Assembly: GCA_964551195.1 (NCBI GenBank)
Contig: CAZKBI010000004.1
Location: 1 to 64,000 of the forward strand
Direction of reading: 5' to 3'
Length of the DNA stretch: 64,000 nucleotides
From: CAYZPB01 sp964551195
GTDB taxonomy: Bacteria > Bacillota > Bacilli > Tepidibacillales > Tepidibacillaceae
The notes below the pieces were generated by a model that worked only from the letters and a program-made list of their open reading frames with translations, did not search any database and was not told where the DNA came from. Within the stretch, counting starts at the first letter, position 1, and each line of letters opens with the position of its first letter. Of the stretch, positions 44,583 through 53,403 are shown piece by piece. Position numbers and translations under genes: made by a program.

Positions 44583-45284
44583 TTAATCCCAGCTTCTTTT
44601 GGTTATTGCCTCACCATCAGCCATTTTACTTAATTCAATTTTATTAATTAAAATAAATTTAGTACGGTCAACCTGAATTAAATTTTCATCTGAAAGACGA
44701 TATAATAACCTACATACAACTTCCCTTGTCGAGCCAATCTTCGCAGCCATGTCATCAAGTGTCATATTTCGTGGGATTGATTCAGTATCTAGCTTGTCAA
44801 ACTGTTCAACCAATAACCGCGCTAGTCGATTTACAACCGGATTAAACACGATCTCCTCCATCGCCAGATTAGCTTCAATCGTGCGTTGACTTAATTGAAC
44901 GCAGAGATCCCATAGTGCCTCTTTATTATTCTTAATTATCGGTAGAATAACATCACGATGCCATTGATATACAGTCGTAGGTTTGATAGCAATCATCGTT
45001 GATGGTGTTGGATTATCACGAAACATTGCATGTCCCCAGAATGTATCCCCTTCACCGAAAGTCTTTAATGTAAAGTTTCTACCTTCTGCCGAGTCCTTGT
45101 TTGCATTAATTAACCCATCAGCAATAATAATTACATAGGGATAGCGGTTGCCACTTAAACTTACTGTCGTACCTTTTGCTATATCTACCTTGGTCGCACA
45201 TTCCAACAATTGTTTTTTCTCTTCCCCTTTAAATTGACGGAAGATTAGCTTATCAGCAATTAAATTTTCTAATTCCTTATACAT
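44583..45284 (-). CDS. Crp/Fnr family transcription regulator (copy 2)
   Basis: The 233-residue paralogue of the regulator at 42738 shares the barrel (FGEGDTFWGHAMFRDNPTPST) and a nearly identical reading head, GSTREVVCRLLYRLSDENLI. Again there is no canonical cAMP cassette and no FNR cysteine set. The close similarity in the recognition helix predicts overlapping DNA targets. ATG 45284 lies 13 bases after AGGAGG, slightly long. The gene faces the membrane protein gene convergently. Confidence 0.86.
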   Translation of the reverse strand: MYKELENLIADKLIFRQFKGEEKKQLLECATKVDIAKGTTVSLSGNRYPYVIIIADGLINANKDSAEGRNFTLKTFGEGDTFWGHAMFRDNPTPSTMIAIKPTTVYQWHRDVILPIIKNNKEALWDLCVQLSQRTIEANLAMEEIVFNPVVNRLARLLVEQFDKLDTESIPRNMTLDDMAAKIGSTREVVCRLLYRLSDENLIQVDRTKFILINKIELSKMADGEAITKRSWD

Positions 45285-45396
45285 AAATCTTTATACACCT
45301 CCTAGCTACTTAAATTATCACGCCAACCAATTTGCCTTTAGTCAATTGTATCACACCTTAAGCCAAATCCATGTAAATGTTTTCACATGCTCGACA

Positions 45397-45825
45397 CTAA
45401 TTCTGTAGTTTATAAAGATCTATAATTTTCTGGTGATAGACAGGTAGCACTTTATCAATTCGTTGTAATTTAAAATCACAATCAACATAAACGTGCTTGG
45501 TCTCTCCCTCAGCTAATAGCGTTTGATCTGCTATTCTTATCACCTGGTAGCGGAAATCAGTCCTTATACCTGTATGCTTGGCAATAGCTACACGAATTAT
45601 TAAATCATCATCATATTGTGCAGGCACAAGATACTGACAATTCACATCAACTACAGGCATCAATAAGCCAGTCGCTTCCATATCTTTGTATGTCATACCT
45701 ATGCTTTTAATCATCTCTGTGCGCGCTATCTCAAACCAGACAAAATAGTTCGAATGATAGACTACGCCCATCTGGTCTGTCTCTTTATAACGAACGCGCA
45801 AGTTTGTTGTGAACCATTTCTCCAT
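45397..45825 (-). CDS. Acyl-CoA thioesterase, YbgC/4HBT family
   Basis: A hotdog-fold protein of about 142 residues. It has the 4-hydroxybenzoyl-CoA thioesterase signature RYKETDQMGVVYHSNYFVWF, in which the aspartate is catalytic. It hydrolyses acyl-CoA or acyl-ACP thioesters, and the substrate is unknown. The start ATG 45825 follows GTAGGGAT; the frame is open to 45867 and would overlap the malic enzyme gene upstream. Confidence 0.88.
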   Translation of the reverse strand: MEKWFTTNLRVRYKETDQMGVVYHSNYFVWFEIARTEMIKSIGMTYKDMEATGLLMPVVDVNCQYLVPAQYDDDLIIRVAIAKHTGIRTDFRYQVIRIADQTLLAEGETKHVYVDCDFKLQRIDKVLPVYHQKIIDLYKLQN

Positions 45826-45829
45826 AGTT

Positions 45830-47026
45830 CTAATCCCTACTTTCGTTAATATCTCTCGCCACACCACTTTTTCGTGCGGCAGCGGCTACCGCATAGGCAA
45901 CTGCTTGTACAACTCGCACGTCAAAAGGATTCGGTATAATATATTCTGAATTTAACTCGTCTTTGCTTATTAATCCAGCGATTGCTTCCGCTGCCGCCAG
46001 TTTCATCTCTTCGTTGATATCGCTAGCTCGTACATCTAAAGCCCCGCGAAATATGCCAGGAAAAGCTAGCACGTTGTTTACTTGATTAGGATAATCGGAG
46101 CGCCCAGTAGCAATTACCCCTACCCCCGCTTTTTGTGCAAGTTCTGGTAATATCTCAGGAACAGGATTGGCTAAGGCAAAAATAATTGGACGCTCACCCA
46201 TTTCCGCGACTAGTTCAGCAGTCAGCGCACCTGCAACCGAGACACCGATAAACACATCCGCACCTTTTAAAGCGTCCGCTAAAGAGCCGCTTAAAAGGTC
46301 ACGATTAGTTAGCACTGCTAACTCTTCTTTCATTGGAGTCATATTGCTTGCTCTACCCTGATAGATAATTCCCGTTGAATCACACATAATAACGTCGCGA
46401 ACACCGAAACGCAGTAGGAGTTTAATAATTGCCGTTCCAGAAGCGCCAGCCCCATTACTAACGACCTTGATTTGATCAAAACTCTTGCCCACAAGTCTTA
46501 GGGCATTGATTAGCCCAGCTAAGACGACGATTGCTGTACCGTGCTGGTCATCATGAAAGACCGGAATACTTAGTTTCTCTTTTAGCCTTCGTTCTATTTC
46601 AAAGCAATTAGGGGCTGCTATATCCTCTAAATTGATTCCGCCAAAGCTTGGTTCAATAAGCTTAACAGTCCTAATAATATCTTCAATATCATTGCTTCGG
46701 ATACAAATTGGGAATGCATCAACATTGGCGAATTTCTTGAACAAAGCCGCCTTACCCTCCATTACTGGCAAAGAGGCATCAGCGCCAATATCACCTAAGC
46801 CTAGCACTGCTGAGCCATCCGTTACAACTGCTACCATATTGCCCTTTGCTGTATAATCATAAATACTTTCGGGGTTATCAGCTATCGCTAGACTCGGCGC
46901 AGCAACACCTGGCGAATAAGCTAAGCTAAGGTCTTTCGCTGTATTTAGTTCAACCTTGCTCTGTACCTCGATTTTTCCCTGCTTTTCTTTATGCATTCTT
47001 AGCGATTCTTGATATAGCTTATCCAA
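45830..47026 (-). CDS. NAD(P)-dependent malic enzyme
   Basis: Decarboxylates malate to pyruvate. The 398 residues have the malic enzyme N-domain (AYSPGVAAPSLAI, VTDGSAVLGLGDIG, MEGKAALFKKFA) and the NAD-binding domain (NGAGASGTAIIKLL, FALANPVPEI). It resembles the Bacillus YtsJ/MaeA short type, and the position next to dnaE matches Bacillus. The start is TTG 47026, 10 bases after GGAG. It links the citrate cycle operon downstream to pyruvate. Confidence 0.93.
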   Translation of the reverse strand: MDKLYQESLRMHKEKQGKIEVQSKVELNTAKDLSLAYSPGVAAPSLAIADNPESIYDYTAKGNMVAVVTDGSAVLGLGDIGADASLPVMEGKAALFKKFANVDAFPICIRSNDIEDIIRTVKLIEPSFGGINLEDIAAPNCFEIERRLKEKLSIPVFHDDQHGTAIVVLAGLINALRLVGKSFDQIKVVSNGAGASGTAIIKLLLRFGVRDVIMCDSTGIIYQGRASNMTPMKEELAVLTNRDLLSGSLADALKGADVFIGVSVAGALTAELVAEMGERPIIFALANPVPEILPELAQKAGVGVIATGRSDYPNQVNNVLAFPGIFRGALDVRASDINEEMKLAAAEAIAGLISKDELNSEYIIPNPFDVRVVQAVAYAVAAAARKSGVARDINESRD

Positions 47027-47060
47027 CTCGTCAACTCCATTTTATCAAATTATTAACCAA

Positions 47061-50000
47061 TTATTTATTAGGTAGAATTACCTCATCTAATAGCACCATC
47101 TTATTTACAATTATCTTGGTGATATCTTCATTATGGCTGATACTTCCCTCAACAAGTATGCCTAAGTCAAGCGCTAACTTTGCTTTATAACGGTCAAAAG
47201 ACTGCGGGAAAAAGATTAACTCTACTTCATCTGCAAGTATTTCTAACCGAACGAAGGCCATCTGCTCTTTTTTCTTTGTAAGAATCTGCTTAATGTCTGT
47301 CACCATACCGCCTAATCTTACAGTGGTTCTCTCATCCAGATGCTCAAGCTCATCGTACTCATGAGTATTATAGCGATCAAGCACGTCCTTATATGAAGAT
47401 AATGGATGACCTGATAAATATAAGCCAATTGCTTCTTTCTCCTTTTTCAATAAATCAATAAGAGGAAATTCTCTTACATCAATCCAATCAAATTCATTAT
47501 TAACCTCGTTGGTGAGGTCCTCAAACAGATATATTTGTAAGTCATCCTCTAGTTTTCGTTTCTGGTTAATCCTATCAAGAAGGTCATCAAGGTTCCCCAT
47601 TAATTTGGCGCGATGAATACCAAAAGAATCGAAAGCGCCACTTAAAATCAGTGATTCCATAACCTTACGTGTACAGAGTTTAGGATCAGATTTCATGCAG
47701 AAATCAAGAATGGTCATGCAGTCACTTGTATTTTCGCGCTCTGCAAGGATGACGTCAATTACACTATCACCAATGTTTTTGATGCCCGCAAGCCCAATGC
47801 GAATACTATCTTTCTCAATCGAAAAAGAGGCTTGACTCTTCTTAATATCAGGTAGAAGAATTTCAATTCCATTACGCCGTGCTTCTTCAATATATTCAGC
47901 AACTTTTTTTGTATTTCCCATCGATTCAGAAATTAAAGCTGTCATAAATTCAACCGGATAATTAGCTTTTAAATAAGCTGTCTGATAGGCAATCACACTG
48001 TAGGCAACAGCATGAGAACGGTTAAAACCATAATTTGCAAAACGAACAATCATATCATAGACCTCATTAGCAATAGCCTCTTCATAGCCTTTCATTATTG
48101 CACCAGCTACAAAATGCTCTCGCTCAAGTTCCAGGATTTCGCGGTCTTTTTTGCTAACGGCACGGCGAAGTAAATCCGCCTCACCGAGGCTAAATCCAGC
48201 CATTGTTGAAGCTATCTGCATAATTTGCTCCTGATAAACGATTATGCCGTAGGTATCAGCTAAAATCTGTTCCAAGTTTTCATGCGGGTACTCGATTATC
48301 TTTCGTCCGTGTTTAGCAGCAATAAAGTCGGGTATAAAATCCATCGGACCAGGACGATATAGTGCAACAACCGCAACTATATCCTCAAAATTCGAGGGCT
48401 CCAACTCCTTTAATACTTTATTAATACCCGCTGACTCTAGCTGAAAGACACCCTTAGTGTCCCCTTTCGCCAGCAATTTATAGGTGGCAAGGTCATTTTC
48501 TGGGATTTCAGCCAGAATAATCTGCTCACCCTTATTTGCTTCTATTAGCTTAATCGCTTTTTCAATTATTGTCAGGTTTTTTAGTCCAAGAAAATCCATC
48601 TTCAGAATACCAATTTCTTCTAGTATACCCATTGAGTATTGTGAAAGTGATAGATTATCAATGCCCCGCTGTAATGGCGTATACTCAGTCAAAGCTTTAT
48701 CAGCGATTATCACTCCAGCCGCATGTGTCGAATGGTGACGAGGCATCCCCTCAATCTTCATAGCAATATCGAGCAACTGGCGTATCTCCTCATCACTATT
48801 GTAACTGTCCTGCAAATCCTTAACATCGGCTAAAGCGCGCTCAATAGTAATTCCCACCAGCCCCGGTACAGCTTTGGCAATCCGATCGACCTTATAATAC
48901 TGAATTCCCATCACACGCCCGACATCACGTATCGCAGCTTTAGCAGCAAAAGTTCCAAAGGTAATAATCTGTGATACATGATCATAACCATACTTCTCTG
49001 ATACGTATTGAATGACCTCATCTCGACGCTCATAGTTGAAATCAATATCAATATCTGGCATATTTATTCTTTCCGGATTTAAAAACCGCTCGAACAAAAG
49101 TCCAAATTTAATCGGGTCCACATCAGTTATTCCTAAGCAATAGGCAATGATGCTACCTGCTGCCGAGCCACGACCTGGTCCCGTCATAATACCCTCTTTA
49201 TGTGCATATTTCATGAAATCCCAAACAATCAGAAAATAATCAGCAAAACCCATATTTTCTATTACCGAAAGCTCGTAATTCAGACGTTCCAGTTGCTCAG
49301 CTGTGGGCTCAGCATACCTCTTTTCTGCTCCCTTAGTTGCTAGTGCACGCAAATAATCGATTGCGGCGACACCTTCTGGCAAGGGAAAGCTAGGCAAAAG
49401 CGACTGCCCGAGCTCGATTGCAAGCTGGCAGCGATCAGCAATTATCTGTGTGTTATCAACTGCAGCTTGCTGATGGGCAAATTTTCTACGCATATAGGCT
49501 TCATCAGTCAGGAAGAATTGGTCTGTACCGAACTGCATCCGATCAGGATCGTCAAGTCTTGTACCAGTCCCAATTGTAATTAAGACATCCTGAATTAAGG
49601 AATCGGCCTGTTCTATGTAATGAACATCGTTAGTTGCTACTAAGGGAATTCCCGTCTCTTCACTCAACTTGATAATCTCTGGCATTACTCGCGCTTCTTC
49701 CGGAAGTCCATGATCTTGGATTTCAAGAAAGAAATTATTCTCTCCAAATATACTGCGGTAACTGAGCGCAGATTTTCTGGCAGCTTCGTAATCACCTGCC
49801 AGTAACCAATCATTCACTTCCCCAGAAAGGCAAGCGCTAAGAGCAATAATTCCCTCACTATATTTTTCAAGTGTTTCCTTATCAACGCGTGGCCGATAGT
49901 AGAAACCCTCAAGATGTCCAATCGAAACAATTTTCATTAAATTTCGATAGCCCTGTTCGTTCTCAGCAAGTAAAACCAAATGATAAGTCTTCATCTCTTG

Positions 50001-50243
50001 ACGAGGTACCCGCTCTGTACGATGACCAGGAGTGACATAGATTTCACAGCCTATTATCGGTTTGATCCCGTTTTTTAAACATTCCTGATAAAAGGGAATC
50101 GTACCATACATACTGCCGTGGTCAGTTATTGCTAGCGCTCTCATACCTAAATCCTTAGCCGCCGCTACAATGTTGGTAACTCTCGCCGCACCATCAAGCA
50201 GGCTATATTCGGTATGCACATGTAAATGAGTAAAACCGGACAT
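47061..50243 (-). CDS. dnaE: DNA polymerase III alpha subunit, DnaE type
   Basis: The 1060 residues comprise an N-terminal PHP domain (HLHVHTEYSLLDGA, TDHGSMYG), the C-family palm with PDIDIDF and VGRVMGI, a helix-hairpin-helix region (GIKNIGDSVIDVIL) and a C-terminal OB-fold (VRLGGMVTDIKQILTKK). It lacks the PolC exonuclease insertion. In Bacilli DnaE extends primers at the fork alongside PolC, which is not in this window. ATG 50243 follows GGGGAG. Confidence 0.96.
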   Translation of the reverse strand: MSGFTHLHVHTEYSLLDGAARVTNIVAAAKDLGMRALAITDHGSMYGTIPFYQECLKNGIKPIIGCEIYVTPGHRTERVPRQEMKTYHLVLLAENEQGYRNLMKIVSIGHLEGFYYRPRVDKETLEKYSEGIIALSACLSGEVNDWLLAGDYEAARKSALSYRSIFGENNFFLEIQDHGLPEEARVMPEIIKLSEETGIPLVATNDVHYIEQADSLIQDVLITIGTGTRLDDPDRMQFGTDQFFLTDEAYMRRKFAHQQAAVDNTQIIADRCQLAIELGQSLLPSFPLPEGVAAIDYLRALATKGAEKRYAEPTAEQLERLNYELSVIENMGFADYFLIVWDFMKYAHKEGIMTGPGRGSAAGSIIAYCLGITDVDPIKFGLLFERFLNPERINMPDIDIDFNYERRDEVIQYVSEKYGYDHVSQIITFGTFAAKAAIRDVGRVMGIQYYKVDRIAKAVPGLVGITIERALADVKDLQDSYNSDEEIRQLLDIAMKIEGMPRHHSTHAAGVIIADKALTEYTPLQRGIDNLSLSQYSMGILEEIGILKMDFLGLKNLTIIEKAIKLIEANKGEQIILAEIPENDLATYKLLAKGDTKGVFQLESAGINKVLKELEPSNFEDIVAVVALYRPGPMDFIPDFIAAKHGRKIIEYPHENLEQILADTYGIIVYQEQIMQIASTMAGFSLGEADLLRRAVSKKDREILELEREHFVAGAIMKGYEEAIANEVYDMIVRFANYGFNRSHAVAYSVIAYQTAYLKANYPVEFMTALISESMGNTKKVAEYIEEARRNGIEILLPDIKKSQASFSIEKDSIRIGLAGIKNIGDSVIDVILAERENTSDCMTILDFCMKSDPKLCTRKVMESLILSGAFDSFGIHRAKLMGNLDDLLDRINQKRKLEDDLQIYLFEDLTNEVNNEFDWIDVREFPLIDLLKKEKEAIGLYLSGHPLSSYKDVLDRYNTHEYDELEHLDERTTVRLGGMVTDIKQILTKKKEQMAFVRLEILADEVELIFFPQSFDRYKAKLALDLGILVEGSISHNEDITKIIVNKMVLLDEVILPNK

Positions 50244-50265
50244 AGATTATTCTCCCCTAATTTAA

Positions 50266-50952
50266 TTAGATTGTCATGATCCTGTTAGTTGATAAAACTT
50301 CACCTACAAGATCCCTTTTGCCAAGTTCTTCAACAAAAATATCCGGATCCTGCATAATTGTTGGAAAGGTATTATAGTGAATTGGAATTGTTTTCTTGGC
50401 CTTAATTAAAGAGGCGGCAATTAAGGCGTCTTCAATCCCCATTGTAAAATTATCACCAATTGGTAGTAAAGCAATATCAAGTTGCTCCTTCTCAAGAAGT
50501 CGCATATCGCTATATAGTGCAGTATCACCAGCGTGGTAGATTTTCTTGCCATCCATTTCAATTAGCACGCCACTAGGCATGCCCATATAGGTAATCTCTC
50601 TAGTAAAATTGTTAATCAGCGAGGAACCGTGGAAAGCCGGCAGTGCTTTAAGTCTGCCGAAAGGAAACTGAAAACTTCCACCAATATGTAAGGCATGAGT
50701 ATTTAGATTTTCCCAGCTTAAATGCATAGCTAATTCATACGGTGCAATCACCAGGACGTCGTGATTACGGGCAATTTCAACTGTGTCGCCTAGATGATCA
50801 CCGTGCCCATGTGTAACATAAATATAATCAGCCTTAATCTCTTTAGCTGTTGCCTTAGTATGTGGGTTGTCAGTAATAAAGGGGTCAATAATTAATGAAT
50901 AATGCTCGCCAATTAGTTGGACGCAACTATGACCATAATACTTAATATCCAT
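50266..50952 (-). CDS. Metal-dependent hydrolase, UPF0173 (YtkL-like)
   Basis: About 228 residues of the metallo-beta-lactamase fold. The HxHxDH motif is seen as VTHGHGDHLGD, with further ligands in AFHGSSLI, YHAGDTALY and IPIHYNTFP. UPF0173 enzymes have no settled substrate. ATG 50952 follows GAGGTGATTTTA. Confidence 0.9.
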   Translation of the reverse strand: MDIKYYGHSCVQLIGEHYSLIIDPFITDNPHTKATAKEIKADYIYVTHGHGDHLGDTVEIARNHDVLVIAPYELAMHLSWENLNTHALHIGGSFQFPFGRLKALPAFHGSSLINNFTREITYMGMPSGVLIEMDGKKIYHAGDTALYSDMRLLEKEQLDIALLPIGDNFTMGIEDALIAASLIKAKKTIPIHYNTFPTIMQDPDIFVEELGKRDLVGEVLSTNRIMTI

Positions 50953-50968
50953 TAAAATCACCTCATAA

Positions 50969-51331
50969 TTATTCTTCTTCCGCTATACTTCCTTTCGGAG
51001 CTAAATCTTGAATTGGTTCATTTAGAATTTTGTAAATATCAGAAAGCATCACGGTAAATAGACGTTCTACTTCAAAAAGACGTTTAATCTCTTCATCTTC
51101 CAATAGTGCAGCATAATCAGCATTGATTGCCTCTAGTTCTTCTTGGGGTATTTCTTCCCCCGCTTCTTTTCTTCCGTACATTTCCATTTGTTTTATTTGA
51201 TAATCTCGAATTTTCTTATACTGCTCTGGGTTGTTGTTAATCTTATTCGTTAGTTCCTTAAAAGTAATGTAACTTTCCTCTTTTACTAATGTCGCAGCAA
51301 ATTCATGTGCCTTATCATAAATATTGGCCAT
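50969..51331 (-). CDS. YlbF/YmcA family protein
   Basis: A 120-residue acidic, all-helical protein. It has the YlbF-type N-terminus (ANIYDKAHEFAATLVKEESY) and a long heptad-rich middle. In Bacillus YlbF, YmcA and YaaT form the Y-complex, which affects RNase Y, competence and biofilm. The role of this paralogue is not defined. It ends in an unusual acidic tail (IAEEE). ATG 51331 follows GGAGGG, with a TATAAT at 51363-51368. Confidence 0.8.
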   Translation of the reverse strand: MANIYDKAHEFAATLVKEESYITFKELTNKINNNPEQYKKIRDYQIKQMEMYGRKEAGEEIPQEELEAINADYAALLEDEEIKRLFEVERLFTVMLSDIYKILNEPIQDLAPKGSIAEEE

Positions 51332-51395
51332 TAGAATCCCTCCTGTATAATCTATTTCTTTTATTATACCTTAATTGAGCTTAATAAAAAAATAA

Positions 51396-51423
51396 AAGAT
51401 AGAAGAGTTTCCTCTTCTATCTT
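51396..51423 (-). terminator. Terminator of the Tad operon
   Basis: A 12-base perfect stem (51396-51407 with 51412-51423) with a GAAA-type loop, followed on the minus strand by TTATTTTTTT. The TAG of the last tad gene lies within the upstream arm. Confidence 0.9.
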
Positions 51424-51908
51424 AAAATCGACTTCCATTCATGCGCAGCAACCACAATCACATCTGAAACCGACCTCGTTAAACTGTAGTCGGGACGACC
51501 GGCATTGATTGTCACGATTACAGTCGGCTCTCTAATAAATATCTCAAAGCCAATGTTGGGTTTGCTTAAAAAGTATGGATAAACCGTGTTTAGATCATCA
51601 AAATACTCAACCGTATAATCAATCTGCTCCAACCAATAATAGTTGCGTAGTGGTAACAAATTATTACTAAGACTCATGTTCTCTTTCAGAATCCTACGGG
51701 CGGCTAAATCACCTTCCTGCTGGTTAAATACCAAATAACCATTCTTATAGTGTTCTGATAAGGTAAATTGTGCTGCCGCTGCTGCTGACTCTTCGGCAAT
51801 ATACTTTAATAGATGAAGCTGTTCTTGGTGCTTATTATAATCGGCTTGAAAAGTTGTAAAAATTGCGAAAACGATAAATAAAGAAAAACCAATAATATAA
51901 GACTTCAT
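51417..51908 (-). CDS. TadE-like minor pilin (copy 2)
   Basis: A 163-residue protein with an N-terminal hydrophobic helix (MKSYIIGFSLFIVFAIF) and a periplasm-facing rest. The first ten residues copy the pattern MKxYIxGFxxF of the preceding gene, with G7-F8 at the same place. That looks like a very short prepilin leader but lacks the Glu+5 of typical pilins. It probably sits at the pilus tip or base as a pseudopilin. It is the last gene of the operon. Its ATG overlaps the previous stop (TAATG). Confidence 0.65.
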   Translation of the reverse strand: MKSYIIGFSLFIVFAIFTTFQADYNKHQEQLHLLKYIAEESAAAAAQFTLSEHYKNGYLVFNQQEGDLAARRILKENMSLSNNLLPLRNYYWLEQIDYTVEYFDDLNTVYPYFLSKPNIGFEIFIREPTVIVTINAGRPDYSLTRSVSDVIVVAAHEWKSILR

Positions 51909-52318
51909 TAAGGCAGCAACTCACTGGGTACTTCGCCGCTAATGATATATTCGTAACTATTCGCCTGATCACTGATTCCGTAAAATATATTTGCAGCAAT
52001 AACCTTATCAATCGGTATACCAACTTCAAAATAGATCATTTCTCTTTCATCAAAGTAATCTAAACGATATTTAGGAGTCCTTGTTGCTTCGATTCTTATA
52101 TCAGATGGTTCAACTTTTAGCTTAGACGTTATTTGCATCCTTATCTCATCTAAATTTGATTGTTTAAAGTAACCGTCAGTTCTAGCTTTTTGTGCGGCAT
52201 TATAGACAATATTATTAGTGGTCTGGATTTTATAATGATTAACCTGGTTAATTGACCATTGTAAAGGGAAAAAAATTAATACTAGGAAAACTGCAAAGCC
52301 AACTATATATTCTTTCAT
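51908..52318 (-). CDS. TadE-like minor pilin (copy 1)
   Basis: A 136-residue protein with an N-terminal helix (MKEYIVGFAVFLVLIFF) and a soluble domain rich in charged residues. It shares its N-terminal pattern with the next gene but diverges after residue 30. By place in the operon and architecture it is a TadE/TadF-type pseudopilin; sequence identity to known TadE is not evident by eye. ATG 52318 follows GAGGATG. Confidence 0.65.
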   Translation of the reverse strand: MKEYIVGFAVFLVLIFFPLQWSINQVNHYKIQTTNNIVYNAAQKARTDGYFKQSNLDEIRMQITSKLKVEPSDIRIEATRTPKYRLDYFDEREMIYFEVGIPIDKVIAANIFYGISDQANSYEYIISGEVPSELLP

Positions 52319-52333
52319 TACATCATCCTCATT

Positions 52334-52492
52334 TTATTCAGGGACGGTTATATTCTGAATCTCATTAAGCATTTTTCCAGCTATTGCATCAGCTCCTGAT
52401 TTTAAGCTGTTTGAATCAGCACCGAGTACGAGTGTATTAGCAATAAATACTCCTAAAAGTACAAGCGCAACAGTAACTATTAATTGTTTCAT
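52334..52492 (-). CDS. 52-residue pilin-like membrane peptide
   Basis: The short frame starts at ATG 52492 behind AGAGGTGATAA. The product begins MKQLIVTVALVLLGVFIANT, a single hydrophobic helix. An exposed tail of about 28 residues follows (GADSNSLKSGADAIAGKM), and the frame ends with TAA 52334. It lies between tadC and the TadE-like genes, where Flp-type major pilins are often placed. There is no basic leader with Gly and no Glu+5, so it is not a standard Flp prepilin. It is the best candidate for the fibre subunit, but that is inference. Confidence 0.65.
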   Translation of the reverse strand: MKQLIVTVALVLLGVFIANTLVLGADSNSLKSGADAIAGKMLNEIQNITVPE

Positions 52493-52511
52493 TTATTTTA
52501 TCACCTCTCAT

Positions 52512-53396
52512 CTAACTAATATAAAACTGAATATTATTAATCGCATCGATATAGTAAACAATAATCACAAAATTCAACATAATCACAACACTCGTTGCAA
52601 TCACACTAAAATAAATTAAGTTGCTTCTATTTTCATTAGCGATTATCCGATTCGTCTCACGCTCCTTTCTAATGACTTGAAGTAACAAGTCGATTTGAGT
52701 TACTAGCTCCTTAGTGGTTAAGTCATCCAGTCTACCTAAAACTGTAGCCAGTTCATGCGACACGCGTGTATCTATTGCATCCGCAAATAAATTAATCGCT
52801 TCATTCATCTGGCCCAAATTCCATAATGAAATCATCTTACCCATAACCGCTTTAGTCTGATTAGCTGATTTATAAAGTGAATTCATTATATAATCTGAAC
52901 TGTACTCTTTGTAATTGCTAGTAACCGCAAGATTCTTTAAGTGTAATGTTAGTTTATATAATTCGAAATCAATACTTCTTTTACGTTTGTTTTCATAGAG
53001 CATTAGTATATATTTATATAGAGTTTTTCTGCCAAGAATTGTTTCTCGAGGGAAGAATACAAAATATAGGAAAATTGCAAAGATAAACAGCATTTTTAAA
53101 GTTGAGCCACTACTTGTGCCTAACATTAACAATCCTAGTGTGATGGCAACAATTAACAAAATGTTATGAATAAGTAGATAATAGTTTGTATTAATTCTGA
53201 TCTTAACCAATTTACTACCTGCATCAACATTGTCAGAAGTTAGTAATTTCTGATATCTATCTTTAATAACCGAAACAGCGTGTCTTGAATTATCCACTGC
53301 TAACCGCTTTCTACCAAGGTAGCGCGAATTGAGAATTAAAACGGATAATAAGGACAGAATTGTAATTATGATTGAATAAATAATGTTTATACTCAT
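52512..53396 (-). CDS. tadC: TadC-like pilus assembly membrane protein
   Basis: A 294-residue protein with an N-terminal helix, two central helices (about 78-118), a cytoplasmic GspF-like helical domain (about 130-235) and a final helix (VIATSVVIMLNFVIIVYYI). This is the layout of TadB/TadC platform proteins. Platform proteins couple the secretion ATPase to pilin addition. ATG 53396. It is eight bases after the TadB-like gene. Confidence 0.75.
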   Translation of the reverse strand: MSINIIYSIIITILSLLSVLILNSRYLGRKRLAVDNSRHAVSVIKDRYQKLLTSDNVDAGSKLVKIRINTNYYLLIHNILLIVAITLGLLMLGTSSGSTLKMLFIFAIFLYFVFFPRETILGRKTLYKYILMLYENKRKRSIDFELYKLTLHLKNLAVTSNYKEYSSDYIMNSLYKSANQTKAVMGKMISLWNLGQMNEAINLFADAIDTRVSHELATVLGRLDDLTTKELVTQIDLLLQVIRKERETNRIIANENRSNLIYFSVIATSVVIMLNFVIIVYYIDAINNIQFYIS

Positions 53397-53403
53397 TTTA
53401 TAT

